Positions 1 to 10,613 of a DNA stretch of 64,000 bases are shown here, one piece after another (position 1 is the first letter of the stretch; the number at the start of each line of letters is the position of its first letter). The notes beneath the pieces are model-generated. The model was not told where the DNA came from and searched no databases. It saw nothing but the letters and a program-made list of their open reading frames with translations. The position numbers were made by a program, and so were the translations under genes. The stretch comes from Dipteris shenzhenensis (taxonomy: Eukaryota > Polypodiophyta > Polypodiopsida > Gleicheniales): the NCBI GenBank assembly GCA_047967505.1, contig CM106539.1. One strand, 5' to 3'.

Positions 1-890
1 TCTGAATCGCATCGGCCACCCACGCAGCCCAGCCCTCACACGATGCCTTCTCTGACTGCTACCAAATCCCTGCCATGACGTGTTGAATCTCCTAGTCCTG
101 CAGGAGGTCCTCTAGAATGCGGACCTCCTTCTAGAGGAGACCTCAGTGGGGCTGATCCAAGTGAAGTACCATTGGAGAGTGGTATGACATCGTGGTACCT
201 GCAAGAATCCCGGTAGATCTGCCTCTATGTAGTGCCTAGTCCCCAACATAGAAATGGTCTAATCTCTCTAGCAATCCATCGTGTCTCCTCTGTCCAAAGG
301 AGAAGTGAAGGCTACCAGGTGTCTTGCTGAAATCTCTCTCTCCACGGGTCTCTGCCACTGATCATGAAAATGAACTGCTCCCAGGTGCTACGCTCTGCTG
401 TTGGCATCTCAGAGAACCCTGCTTGTCTTTCCCAAACTCTAGGTTGTTGAAGTCACCCCCAACAATCCAAGAGTCTACATCCAGAAGACACTCCGACAGC
501 CTCCTCCAAAAGGCCGGGCGGTGCTGTCTACATGCTGGGGCATACACATTCAGGATCCCAATCTTGGACTCTCCCGTCCGAACTCCCATCTAAACTGCCC
601 ATCCTGAGCTCGCCCTGATCGTAGACCTCTGGAGCCAAAGTCTGTGAGACTGAGATGCAAACCCCTCCGCTCTGTCCTACTATGGGGGACCACTCCTCTA
701 GAACTCTCCCTGGGAGAAGGTGATGGCGTCGTCTGATGTCTGCAGCTGAAAATATGTGCTCCTGAATCATAAGAATGTCCACTGCCCGCCCTACCACTGC
801 CCTCTGCAACTCCTGTCGGAGTAAACTGCGGCTGGCTACGAACATGGTTGTGGAGCCAACCTCACTATGGTCCAGCTCATGAGGACACGG
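1..890 (-). pseudogene. LINE-A ORF2 fragment, APE-type endonuclease
   Basis: This is the broken start of a LINE ORF2. The APE/exonuclease III fold nicks target DNA for target-primed reverse transcription. Visible blocks match the LINE at 58392-59160: LRQELQRAVVGR, a QEH block carrying the catalytic glutamate (near 755), SGGVCISVSQ, then in another frame IGILNVYAPA and the GGDFNNL block (near 440). Further left, the block around LERLDHFYVGD is still alignable near 240-280. At least two frameshifts separate these blocks. The N-terminal WNVNG block seen in the full-length copy is not readable here. The reverse transcriptase is off the window. Confidence 0.8.
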
Positions 891-979
891 GAGTCGGGAA
901 CAAGGCTCTCCTGTGAGTGGGTGCCTGTCCCAGAAAGACAGCCTTGTGTGATTTTGCCAGGGGTTTAGAGGGCGAGTAG

Positions 980-1057
980 TCAATGTCTGTGCTGCGCCGT
1001 ACAAGGGTGGATACCGGCTCAATGTCTGTGCTGCGCCGTACAAGGGTGGATACCGAT
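980..1057. repeat. 39-bp tandem duplication
   Basis: Two adjacent copies of a 39-bp unit (980-1018 and 1019-1057) differ only at the last bases. They lie in the LINE-A spacer between ORF1 and ORF2. Confidence 0.9.
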
Positions 1058-1199
1058 CTTCCATGCCCACTTCATCATGAAGGAAGCTTCCACCCCGAAC
1101 AGCTCCGCACACTTCTGGAGGGGGCCAACAGTGTGTATGCTCCACCTTTGCCTCCAGCGGCAATGTAATAACTCATGTCGCCAAACCACACACCGGCTC

Positions 1200-2974
1200 C
1201 TCGCACATGAAGCTCAACTGAAAGTTCCACCTCCGTGCCATGGGCGTACCGAAGGTCCAGTCCTTGTGGCCCCATCCCCAAAAAGCATCGAACACCTCCA
1301 GGGACCACTTCTCCAACCCTGTGGAGGCAAAATGGAAATCTCCAAACGGGGTGTGTATAAGATCCCACTGCACTGATCAACCCCCCCTTCCGGGGCTGAA
1401 GGACCATGAGCGTTACCTCCAATGGTAGAGGATATGAGTCCGGAATCTCTAGATAGTTCCAGGGTCCTAACCTCTAGAGGTCCCGCGGTAAGGGACGCCC
1501 AAGCTGGAGGTTGGGAGCTGCTGACTGGGAGGACGAGCCTCGTCCCTCAGGATCCCTCCTTGAACAGATCTGCTGCTGCGATGAGGAAGTAGAAGGGGAT
1601 GTCATCGTTCCCTTGCCTGCTGGCAAGGGTGTCGAAGCGGAAGAACCTGCTGCTGAAGTGGAGAGGGGGGCGGGAGAGGGAGGGGTAGGGATGTGGGGGA
1701 CAGAGGGAGGGGGGCGGGTGGTGAGAGTGACCATAGAAGGGGGGGCTGAGGGGGGGGGAGTGGGGGGGGGGGGGGGGGGGAACCCTGGAGGGGGAGGGGG
1801 AAGTGAAGAGGAAGAGGGGGAGGGGAAGGGGGGGGGGGGGGAGGGGGAGGAGGAGGGGACAACCTTAGGCCCCCCCTGCTGATCAGGCTCGCCAGGGCTC
1901 TGGATCGGCTCCTCCACAGCCCCCGTTGGGCTAGCGTCTATAGCTTCCGCCATCGCCGCATCTGGAGCTCCTAGGGCTCGCTGCTGCTGCAAGGGCGCGT
2001 GTGGAGGAAAAACCTCTGAAGCTGGATGATCGGTTGGATGGGCGGTGGTCCCTACTGCTAGAGGAGGTGGCTCCTGCTGTTTCTCCTTCCAGGCCTCTCG
2101 GTCAACCCTGTCCCTCTCTCTGCGATTGGCCCTCTGCCTATGGCGTTGGCAGGCCTGCTTGCTTGGTTTCCTTTTCTTTTTAACCTGGGTCCAGTCCCCT
2201 TCTGAGGGGGTAACCCTTGGGATCTGAGACTCCTGATGCTCCTGCCTGAGAGGACGCTGAACTCAGCCCTGCTGACTTTGTCTACTCTGCGGGGGGGGTC
2301 AATCTTTGGTGAGGTGACCCATTTGTCTGCACCAAAGACACTGGCCTGGTAACCCGGAAATCTCCACCCTCTGGCAAAGTGTGCCCCCTTCCAGGGTCTC
2401 GAGAAGGATCAACTCTGGGAGGGACTCTGGGCTCTCAACCACCAGTCTGATCCTGGAGACTCCATCATTTGCTAGAATTGAGGCGGCCGACTCTGGCGGT
2501 GACTCGAGCATTGTGCCAAATGCCCGACCGATGGAAGGGAGGATGGCTCAATACTCCTTGGAGAGCCCTGGGAATCGGAGTGTAAAACGTGGAACATGGT
2601 GTGTCGTATCCATGTCCTCCACTGTGAACCCATGATACCAAGGAAAGAGGTAGACAAGATGCGGGCCAAGGAGGATGGGGCTCTACTCCACAAGTGTCGA
2701 GGCAGTGTCGGGGGAGCTCAGCTAGATGAGGAAAATGCCTCCTCCATAGATGGTGACCTCCTAGATGTGGTCTCTCTCTAATGCCAAGCTCGCTTGGATC
2801 CACTCTCGAACCTATCTTCGTGTAGGCGTGAGGCCCACAATTCTGCCCACAAGCGCCTTGTCCTGGAGGGACTGACGTGCCTGTTGTACCTGTTGCTTGT
2901 CAGCTGGGAAAGAAGAACCTTGACGGCTGTGGGATTCAAGGGTGCTACTATAGAGCCCCTCTGGCCAGACCAAG
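1200..2974 (-). pseudogene. LINE-A ORF1 fragment (zinc-knuckle, proline-rich)
   Basis: This is a decayed nucleic-acid-binding ORF1. Reading 2974 downwards on the minus strand, several blocks align with the ORF1 at 56361-57599: VGRIVGLTPTRR (near 2815), REWIQASLALE, GGGIF, the PWYHGF block (near 2640) and the FTLRFPGL block (near 2590), followed by a CCHC knuckle GQCLWCRQMGHLTKD (about 2300-2345). The last knuckle cysteine codon is now a stop. A proline-rich tract follows at 1600-1860, seen as long G runs on the plus strand. Several in-frame stops make it non-functional. The sequence between 900 and 1470 should be the ORF1 C-terminus and the inter-ORF spacer, but I could not align it residue by residue. 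Confidence 0.75.
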
Positions 2975-3004
2975 TGTAATGAAGGGGAAAAAGAGGCCAA
3001 GTTA
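2975..3004 (+). repeat. Outer chromovirus 5' LTR, left piece
   Basis: These are the first 30 bp of the outer 5' LTR, identical to 15741-15770 of the 3' LTR. The LTR is interrupted after AGTTA by the inner element and resumes at 9329. Confidence 0.93.
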
Positions 3005-3464
3005 TGTTGTGCTCTAGCCGAGATAGCATGACCTCGGAAAGATCGGTGGGCATTTTCCCTTAGAGGACCGACTTCGGTAATATTTCACGTGCGTAAATTA
3101 AATGGTCAAGGGAAGTAACTGCCAAGGTCCTAGGTGAGGGTGTATTGGCATCGACTAGGTGGTTCTCAGTGCTCAGGCCTAGGTGCACCTAAATGTGTAA
3201 GAATGCCAAGGGGCAAATGTTTTAATTGTGCCCCAAGAGAGGGGTAAATGGTGTACCAAGCTAAAGGTCTAAAATGATGACATGTGGCAAGAGGGAACCA
3301 TCTAGGGATTTGTGGGCTTGTGGATTGGCATGAAGAAAATGAATTACGTATCTTGTGTGCATGCAATCCATGAGATAGGCTGGGAGGATAATCTGGATGC
3401 CATCACTTGTGATTGTGCCCGTGATTCGAAGGAAAGAAGGCAGAGATTAGTATTGATTGTTTCA
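3005..3464 (+). repeat. Inner chromovirus 5' LTR
   Basis: This 460-bp LTR starts TGTTGTGCTC and ends GTTTCA. It pairs with 8862-9323. Differences include a 1-bp indel near the start, a 3-bp indel, scattered substitutions and several changes in the last 12 bp. Confidence 0.95.
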
Positions 3465-3466
3465 TT

Positions 3467-3478
3467 TGGTATCAGAGC
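3467..3478 (+). promoter_or_regulatory. Inner chromovirus primer-binding site (initiator tRNA-Met)
   Basis: TGGTATCAGAGC lies two bases after the 5' LTR. It is complementary to the 3' end of plant initiator tRNA-Met and is the usual priming site for minus-strand synthesis. Confidence 0.93.
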
Positions 3479-4239
3479 GCATAATATCTGGGTAGCGTGG
3501 ATGAACGAGTTGCGTACGAAGGGGTAAAGAGGAATTGCCAGGAGTTGGAGATCTGGCCTTTCAGAATCGCGTTACGTATTAGGAGCAGTGCAGCTACCGT
3601 AGGTGATGGCGCAGTCATTGGGTCATGGACGTCATCGCAGCTATCTGGTGATGGCGCAACTGCGGGGTCTCGAACGTCATCACCGTTGCATGAGAGCAGG
3701 AGCGCGTACAGCTGCAGGCTTATAAGCTATCGTAGAAGCGTAGGGTTCCCGTAGGCAGGTGACGGAAGGTAGGTGACGGAAGGAAGACTTCAGCGCCGCA
3801 GGATTACTTCGTGGAGGAATTGGTTTGTCAAGAACGGAGACAGGGGTCTGAATCGCCTGTGATTTGAACCAGACTACTGCGCATCAAACCGCCTATCTTC
3901 ATTCTTGAAGTTGGTTCGACTATTTTATTGAAGATCTGAATACCAAGGATAGGAGTATCCTCTCAAGACTTCGTGGAGCTTCCAGGGGGCATTTTTTTTT
4001 CCCTTCTATACAAATTTTCAGTTTTTAGTTTGCAGTCTATTATTCCTGTACTGCAAAGGGGAATTTGAAGTGTGATATACTTTTGGAGTTTTGGCGTACA
4101 AAAAAAATATTTAAAAAAATAAAATCCTATTTTCCCTTTTGAAAGAATGGAGGCAGAGGGATAAGATTCCAGGGTAAATCCTAGTGAATCTAGAGCGCGA
4201 TCTACGCAACAAGTATCCCACCACACAGCACCTACTCTG

Positions 4240-5394
4240 GTGGGTAGGATTTCTGTGCTGGAAGATGCCTTACAACAGATCATGAACCAGCAGCTTCAAG
4301 TGAACGCTGGTCAAAATGAACTTAGAGGGATGGTGCAAGCCTTGTCGGCTAGACCATCTAGAAATGAAAAGGGAAAAGCTCCAGTAGAGCCAGAGCCCAG
4401 TATACACTCGTCGGAACGTGCGAAGGTCAAGATACCTAATATTGCCAATTATAGACCGGAAAAGTACGCTGGTCGGATGACCGAGCGCAGTTCTGATGTG
4501 GTCGAGGTTTGGTTACACAAGTGGGAAGAAGCCTTCGCCATTTGTGAAATCAGATCTGATCTAAAAAAAATCTGCGAGACCACTCACCTATTTATTGAGG
4601 CAGCGGATAGGTGGTGGATAAAACAACAGAAAGATCAAGTTGCCCCTACCACCTGGGAAGGGTTTAAGGCTGAATTTAAGAAACACTTTCTTCCACCTGA
4701 CGAAGAGTCCCAAGCTTGGGATGCCTATAGAAGCCTTCGCCAGAGGAATTTGTCGGTGGCACAGTACACTGACAAGTTCAGGGAATGTGTTATGAAAATA
4801 ACAGACCCTCTCCCTATGTCGGTTCAATTGAAAGACTATATCTATGGACTGAACGACAGGATTAAAATGGAAGTTCGGGCTAAATATGTGACTACATTAG
4901 ATGAATCTATTGCAGTAGCCCTGAACTATGAGGATGCCAGAGGCACACCTAGTGGGTTTGTGCAGGCAGGGACTCAGCATGAGTACCCGAGAAAAGGGGG
5001 ATTTAAGAGGAAATGGACTTCAAAGGCAAGTGTCTCGTAGCCAAGTGGCCAAACCAAGCACGTGAAGCCGGTTGAGGGACAAGCAAAGACAAGTACCACT
5101 GTTGGGGTGAAAAGAAAAGTAACTCCAATGGCAGCCCGAGCTTGGTCAAAGTCCTCGTTGACCCCTGAGCAAAAAGAAAAAGCTAGAAAAGAAGAATTGT
5201 GCTTCGGCTGCCTTCAGCAACATCAGTGGAAAGATTGTCCACTGAACAAAGACCGTTGCACGGCCAATATGATAATATCTGAATGCGACGCGGAAATGCA
5301 GGAGAGTCCCAATGCGGAACATATGCAGATGCAATTGGCGGGACCTTCTCAGAGGTTAGTACCTGTGTTGTTAAGTGTGTATGTTACTAAGTAG
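4240..5394 (+). pseudogene. Inner chromovirus gag (one nonsense codon)
   Basis: This encodes the capsid/nucleocapsid polyprotein that packages the element RNA. One frame runs from about 4240 to 5394 and is broken only by a TAG at 5038-5040. The first part has the retrotransposon gag core, with the tryptophan-rich block TWEGFKAEFKKHFLPP and then SVAQYTDKFRECV. After the stop, a CCHC-type knuckle LCFGCLQQHQWKDCP is readable near 5200-5240, in a form CX2C-X4-H-X4-C. The start codon is unclear. The nearest upstream ATG (4148) is in another frame, so the original N-terminus may be lost. Confidence 0.85.
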
Positions 5395-5399
5395 TAAGC

Positions 5400-5756
5400 G
5401 GTGCACCCGATAACATCCTTTCAAAGCCCGCAGCAACGGGGTATACGGTTTTCGATGAGCTCGAGTTGATTAAAATGAAAGGGCAAGTAGCCAATCATGA
5501 TGTGATTATATTGTTTGACTCAGCGTCAACGCACAATGTAATTAACTCGAAGCTTATTAAGAGGCTCAAGTTAAAAACTAGTCCGTCTGACTATGCTTAT
5601 ACGGTTAGGATGGCGGATGGAAGTTCAACTGAAGTATGGGACCAGAGGGTTACCCAGTTGGAGCTTCGAATACAGGACTATGTTGAGAAGCTGGACTTTG
5701 AGTTGACCAGGCTTGCTCACGCAGATATAGCCCTAGGCATGGCTTGGCATTTTTGA
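5400..5756 (+). pseudogene. Inner chromovirus aspartic protease
   Basis: This is the retropepsin-like domain that cleaves the polyprotein. The block VANHDVIILFDSASTHNVI holds the active-site aspartate, but the usual D-S/T-G is D-S-A here, a change in a residue that is almost invariant. The flap and second half (YTVRMADGS, ALGMAWHF) follow. It is in a different frame from gag and from the RT that follows, so shifts lie on both sides (near 5395 and 5757). Confidence 0.8.
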
Positions 5757-5773
5757 AAAAATCCAGCCATTGA

Positions 5774-7482
5774 TTGGAAAAAGCATATTTACCAGTTCAA
5801 GATAACGGGGTAGAATATGTTTTGCGAGGTGAAAAGGATTTACCTCGAGGACCATTGATTTCAGCCATGGAAATTCGGAAGACTCCGAAAGAGTTTCTGT
5901 CTCTGTGTATAGCATCGGTAGAGTCGATTGATGATGCATCGGCTAGCATTGAGGCTACCCAAGATGGGGAAATGGCCGAGTTGGCTAAAGAGATATCGGA
6001 GAAGTTCTCTGATTGTTTTAGGGATGAGTTACCTTATGGGTTACCTCCAGAGCGGAATGTTCAGCATAAAATTGAGCTTATCCCGGGGGCAGAACCTGTA
6101 AATAGACCTCCCTATAGATTAAGTTTTACCGAAGAAGCGGAGGTACGAAGACAAATGGAAGAATACCTCAAGTTGGGGCAGATTCAACCAAGTTTCTCAC
6201 CTTTTGCTTCGCCAGTGTTTTAAAGAAGAAGAAAGATGATACTTTTCGTCTCTGTATAGATTACAGAGCATTGAATAATATCACTATTAAGCATAGGTAT
6301 CCGATGGCTCGGATCGATGATTTGCTAGATGCATTACATGGGGCCGTAATTTTCAGTAAGATAGATCTTAAGTGTGGCTACCATCAGATCCGTATTAGAG
6401 CCGAGGATGTACATAAAACCGCTTTTAGAAGCAGGCTTGGACATTATGAGTTTTTGGTAATGCCCTTTGGACTTACCAATGCTCCAGCTACATTCGTCAT
6501 GCTTATGAACGATTTACTACGTCCGTATATTGGAAAGTTTGTAGTACATTTTATTGACGATATTCTGGTATTTAGTAAAAGTATTACTGAGCATCACGAA
6601 CACTTAAGAATAGTGTTCAGTACTTTGAGGAAAGCCAGTCTTTATGTAAATAAAAAGAAAACTATACTGTGTATGGTAAGACTTGAATATTTAGGATCCA
6701 TAATTACTCCTGAGGGGGTAGAAATGGATCCAAAGAAAGTGGCTGTGACACTGACTTGGCCAATCCCTCAGAGTTTGACCGCTTTGCGATCATTCTTGGG
6801 ATTTGTCCAATTTTATCGAAGGCATATCAAAGGATATTCCGAAATAGTATCGCCATTGACTGATCTAATCTCAGATAAAGTACCTTTTATATGGGGACAG
6901 AATCAACAGGAAAGTTTTAACACCATAAAACAAGCTATGGTCTCAGGACCGGTGTTAAAAATAGTTGATCCCCAGAAACCATTGTTCCTTGAAACCGATG
7001 CAAGTGGCATTGCGGTTGGAGCAGTTCTCCTCCAAGAGGGAAGGCCAATAGCCTTTGAAAGCAAGAAGCTTTCTCCCTCTCAACGAAATTGGCCAACTCA
7101 TGAATTAGAGTTGTATGCTGTTGTCCATGCTTTGAAAACGTGGAGACATTATTTGTATGGATCAGAGTTTTATGTGGATGTTGATCATGATACTCTAAAA
7201 CATTTTTGTAAACAACCTGACTTGAGAGGCCGCCAAGCTAGGTGGGCAGAACTCATGCAGGAGTTTAACTTACCGATTCGGTACCGAAGAGGGAAGGATA
7301 ATAAAGTTGCTGATGTGTTGTCACGCATTATGCATAACATGGGTTTCACGGTGTTAGAGAGTGCTCTAATGGCCGAGATTAGAGAAACTCAAAAGGTGGA
7401 CAAGTTCGTCCAGAGCCTATGGCCTAAGGCTCATATGTTAAAACCCGAGGAAAAGGATGACCTGGCATCCAGAAAAGGCTAA
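5774..7482 (+). pseudogene. Inner chromovirus reverse transcriptase-RNase H
   Basis: This copies element RNA into DNA and removes the RNA strand. It is split by one frameshift near 6220-6245. The N-terminal part ends in PFASPVF and the rest resumes with FRLCIDYRALN. Conserved RT blocks follow in order: [27 protein letters not shown] and FIDDILVFSKS, with the catalytic D-D at 6556-6561. RNase H is clear: ETDASGIAVGAVLLQ, FESKKLSPSQRNWPTHELEL and VDHDTLKHF. Catalytic residues are present, so loss of function here comes from the frameshift. Confidence 0.93.
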
Positions 7483-7489
7483 ACTTATG

Positions 7490-8849
7490 CAAGGTATGCC
7501 ATAAGGGATGGTATGCTGAAAGCTCAAAAGAAATGGCAAGGTAGTAGTACCTAATCAGAATGATCTCAGGCAGAGAGTCATTCGACAATGCCATGATAGC
7601 CCATGTGCGGGACATCCGGGAGTCGAGAAGACATATCATCTCGTGAAGCGAGACTTCTTTTGGCCAAAGATGAAAAAGCATATTCATGAATATGTGACGC
7701 GTTGTTTTTCGTGTCAGGTAAGTAAGGCAGAGCGGGTGAAGCTACCCGGACTTTTACAGCCCTTGGAGATACCACTAAGTAAGTGGGAGAGCATTTCCAT
7801 GGACTTTATTGTAGGACCGCCTACGACACAAGGTGGGTATGATTCTATCCTTGTGGTGGTTGATCGTCTTACCAAGATGGCTCACTTCATTCCAACTAGA
7901 GAGTCTGTTAGTGCCCCGCAAGTAGCGGATTTGTTTATTAGACATATATTTCGTCTGCATGGATTACCCAAATCCATAGTGTCAGATAGAGATGTCAAAT
8001 TTACCGGTCATTTTTGGACTGCGGTATTTGAGACACTAAGGACTGAGTTGGGAATGAGTAGTGGGGATCATCTAGAAACGGATGGTCAAACAGAAAGAAT
8101 CAACCAAATTTTTAGAGGATATGCTTAGAGCATATGTGTCATTGAGGCAACATACATGGGACTAGTGGTTGCCATTGTTAGAGTTTGCCTACAATGATAG
8201 AAAACATTCCTCTACAGGGTTCAGTCCGTTTGAGCTGAACTATGGTTATAGGCCAGCGAATCCAACTATAGTTGGAATAATTCAGAAAGTGCCTAGTGCC
8301 GCGAACTTTGTGGTTCATATGCGGGAGATGCTAGCACTTGCGAGAGCTAACATCCGCCAAGCTATGGATAGAGCTAAGGCGTATGCGGATGAAAACCGAT
8401 CCGCTAGAGAATTTAAGGAAGGAGAAAAAGTTTTTCTCACAGTTTCTTCGCACTCTAAGTCTTTGACTGCAGGAGAGTGTGCTAAGTTATCACCTCGATA
8501 TTGTGGGCCATGGTTAATTCTAAAAAGAATAGGCAAGGTAGCCTATAAATTAGAATTGCCACAGGGTTGTAAGGTGCACCCAGTGTTTCATGTTTTTCGT
8601 TTAAAGAAATTTTTGCATACAGGTGACTCACTAATCGAAGGTGTTGTTTTGTTTCAGGAGATAGAGGATAATGCAAGACGCAAACCAACAGGAATCCTGG
8701 ACCGAGGAACAATGCAAGTGCACAATCGGAAGATACCCACGGTGTTGGTTGCATGGCATGGTCTACCTCTATCAGAAGCTACTTGGGAATCCGTATACCA
8801 GTTATGGAGAGTGTTCCCAGATTTCGTCATTGAGGACGCTGATGCTTGA
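7490..8849 (+). pseudogene. Inner chromovirus integrase with C-terminal chromodomain
   Basis: This inserts the cDNA into the genome. The zinc-binding block (HPGVEKTYHLVKRDFFWP then CFSCQ) is at about 7590-7720. The catalytic triad blocks SMDFIVGPP, SDRDVKFTGHFW and DGQTERINQIF retain D, D and E. A frameshift near 8120-8165 moves the rest into another frame. The C-terminal half carries the GPWLILKRIGKVAYKLELP block, then HPVFHVFRLKK, and ends with a chromodomain-like block (VAWHGLPLSEATWE to FPDF) at about 8735-8830. A chromodomain is diagnostic of chromoviruses, where it guides insertion to marked chromatin. Confidence 0.9.
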
Positions 8850-8861
8850 AGAGGGAAAGAC
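8849..8861 (+). promoter_or_regulatory. Inner chromovirus polypurine tract
   Basis: The purine run AAGAGGGAAAGA, followed by C, lies immediately before the 3' LTR. It would prime plus-strand DNA synthesis. Confidence 0.7.
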
Positions 8862-9323
8862 TGTTATGCTCTGCCGAGATAGCATGACCTCGGAAAGATT
8901 GGTGGGCATTTTCCCTTAGAGGACCGCCGACTTCGGTAATATTTCATGTGCGTAAATTAAATGGTCAAGGGAAGTAACTGCCAAGGTCCTAGGTGAGGGT
9001 GTATTGGCATCGACTAGGTGGTTCTCAGTGCTCAGGCCTAGGTGCACCTAAATGTGTAAGAATGCCAAGGGGCAAATGTTTTAATTGTGCCCCAAGAGAG
9101 GGGTAAATGGTGTACCAAGCTAAAGGTCTAAAATGATGACATGTGGCAGGAGGGAACCATCTAGGGATTTGTGGGCTTGTGGATAGGCATGAAGAAAATG
9201 AATTACGTATCTTGTGTGCATGCAATCCATGAGATAGGCTGGGAGGATAATCTGGATGCCATCGCCTGTGATTGTGCCCGTGATTCGAAGGAAAGAAGGC
9301 AGAGATTAGTATGTAATGTGTCA
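8862..9323 (+). repeat. Inner chromovirus 3' LTR
   Basis: This 462-bp partner of 3005-3464 starts TGTTATGCTC and ends GTGTCA. It is followed directly by the AGTTA target duplicate and the rest of the outer 5' LTR. Confidence 0.95.
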
Positions 9324-9610
9324 AGTTAGAGGCCCTTTAGGTGGAAAATGTGGAGGGACTTTATAAGTCTCCATCCACCCCCTACTATGTACTTTTGATG
9401 TGACATCTAATCTTATCTACTCTCCCTTCCTCCTTCCTACCTACGCTCACTCACTCTCTCTCTCTCTTCCCTACTCCCTCTCAATCTCTCCCTCTCTTTC
9501 CTACCTCATTCTCTCTCTCCTACCCCTTTTCCTCCCTTCTTTCCCTATCTCTCTCTCCTTCTGCTAGTCTATCCCCCTTTTCCAAATCTATCCCTACCCC
9601 CTTTTCTACA
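9324..9610 (+). repeat. Outer chromovirus 5' LTR, right piece
   Basis: This is AGTTA (duplicate) plus 282 bp matching 15771 onward in the 3' LTR. It contains a TATA-like TTATAAG at 9361-9367 and then a long pyrimidine stretch rich in CTCTCT. It ends TTTTCTACA at 9610. Confidence 0.93.
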
Positions 9611-9611
9611 T

Positions 9612-9624
9612 TGGTATCATAGCC
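9612..9624 (+). promoter_or_regulatory. Outer chromovirus primer-binding site (variant)
   Basis: TGGTATCATAGCC is placed just after the 5' LTR. It matches the initiator tRNA-Met site except for T in place of G at the eighth base. Confidence 0.85.
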
Positions 9625-10613
9625 CTTTCTTGGGCTTGCTATTCAAAAGAGTAGGGATACATTGCTACGTGTGGTATCCAAGGAGCAAGTCCACGTGAGC
9701 AGCTTGGAAAGTGCATCAATTTCGAGCTGTTGACAACCCCAAACCCTGGTGATTTGACATAGAGGTGGAGGTGCACTGGCTATTCGACAGCCCCTTCCTC
9801 ACACCTTGCTATTCGACAGCCCCACGACAAGTCCATTGAGACAGGCTATTTGGTTCTCAGACCATCGAGACAAACAGCCCCAGGATAGGCTATTTGGTAG
9901 CCCGATCTCAAAATCGAAGGACCTGCCGACCTGCAGTTTCCAATGGGCTATTTGGTTCCCCTGACCTGCAGCCATGCTCAGCGTTGCTATGTCCATGTTC
10001 TGCTGTGGATACCCTACGCTGCTTGTCATCGTTAGCTGCCGGCGCCATGTACCGTTGCCAGCCTTTCGGCTCCGCCCACACCACCGGTTTGTGATCGTCA
10101 CGACGCCACCATTCACGCCGCACGCCGCCTCACCTGTCGCCTTCTGCAAACCTTATCCAACAAAGTTATAATTCTTAGGTTAGATTTTAACCAGGGTTAG
10201 TCTAGTTAGTGGGTTAGGTTTAGGTTTAGTTAGTTGGACCTAGGTTAGGTTAGCGCTAACTAGGGTTAAAGGGATGGTTAGGTTAGACTAAGTCAGTGTA
10301 CTAACTGTCATAGAGGTATTAGGTTAGTGCTGTCCTAACAGTCCTAAGTGACATAAGGAACCCCCTCACAAAAAAAAAAGGAAAAAAAAAAAGGGTAAAC
10401 GGTTCACTTTCAGCCTCTTTTTAGGGGCCTTTCAGAGCCCGTTTGGAACCATTCTGGCACCGTTTCAAAGCTTCTTCGATGACCTTTCTTCTGAGCCTCT
10501 CCATCGACATTTTCGTGTTTTCCACACACTATCTCAGGGGCTCATTACATTAGGGTTTTGTTATCCATTTCTCCTTGCCTACATTTGAGCTCCTCTCTCC
10601 AGGGCCAGTCACC
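9625..10613 (+). other. Outer chromovirus leader, non-coding, telomere-like motifs
   Basis: I see no gene in this roughly 1-kb leader between the primer site and gag. Between about 10165 and 10310 it is crowded with TTAGGTT, GGGTTAG and GGTTTAGG motifs, which look like degenerate plant telomere units (TTTAGGG) but are not a regular array. A-rich runs follow at 10370-10392. Confidence 0.6.

Larger units (their letters stand above)
1..2974 (-). mobile_element. LINE-A, L1-type non-LTR retrotransposon, inner part (runs off window)
   Basis: This is a minus-strand non-LTR retrotransposon whose ORF1 and start of ORF2 are recognisable because they parallel the full-length LINE at 55690-62943 segment by segment: ORF1 core, zinc knuckle, proline-rich tract, then APE endonuclease. 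The RT part would lie left of base 1 and is outside the window. At 2974 the element is cut by the outer chromovirus, and its remaining 5' part resumes at 19613. Every reading frame is broken by stops and shifts, so it is a dead copy. It is the oldest layer in the 1-20 kb stack because the other elements lie inside it. Confidence 0.85.
3005..9323 (+). mobile_element. Inner Ty3 chromovirus, complete with both LTRs
   Basis: This is a complete 6.3-kb LTR retrotransposon nested in the outer 5' LTR. The LTRs start TGTT and end TCA. The 5-bp target duplication AGTTA is exact (3000-3004 and 9324-9328). A primer-binding site for initiator tRNA-Met follows the 5' LTR, and a purine tract precedes the 3' LTR. 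The order is gag, protease, RT-RNase H, integrase, chromodomain. One nonsense codon in gag and at least four frame changes in pol make it non-autonomous. LTRs are about 97% alike by eye, so its insertion age should be similar to that of the outer element. Confidence 0.95.

Noticed and set aside
1474-1992. Poly-proline or poly-glycine protein
   Set aside because: Both strands are open across a G/C run. It is the proline-rich segment of decayed LINE-A ORF1.
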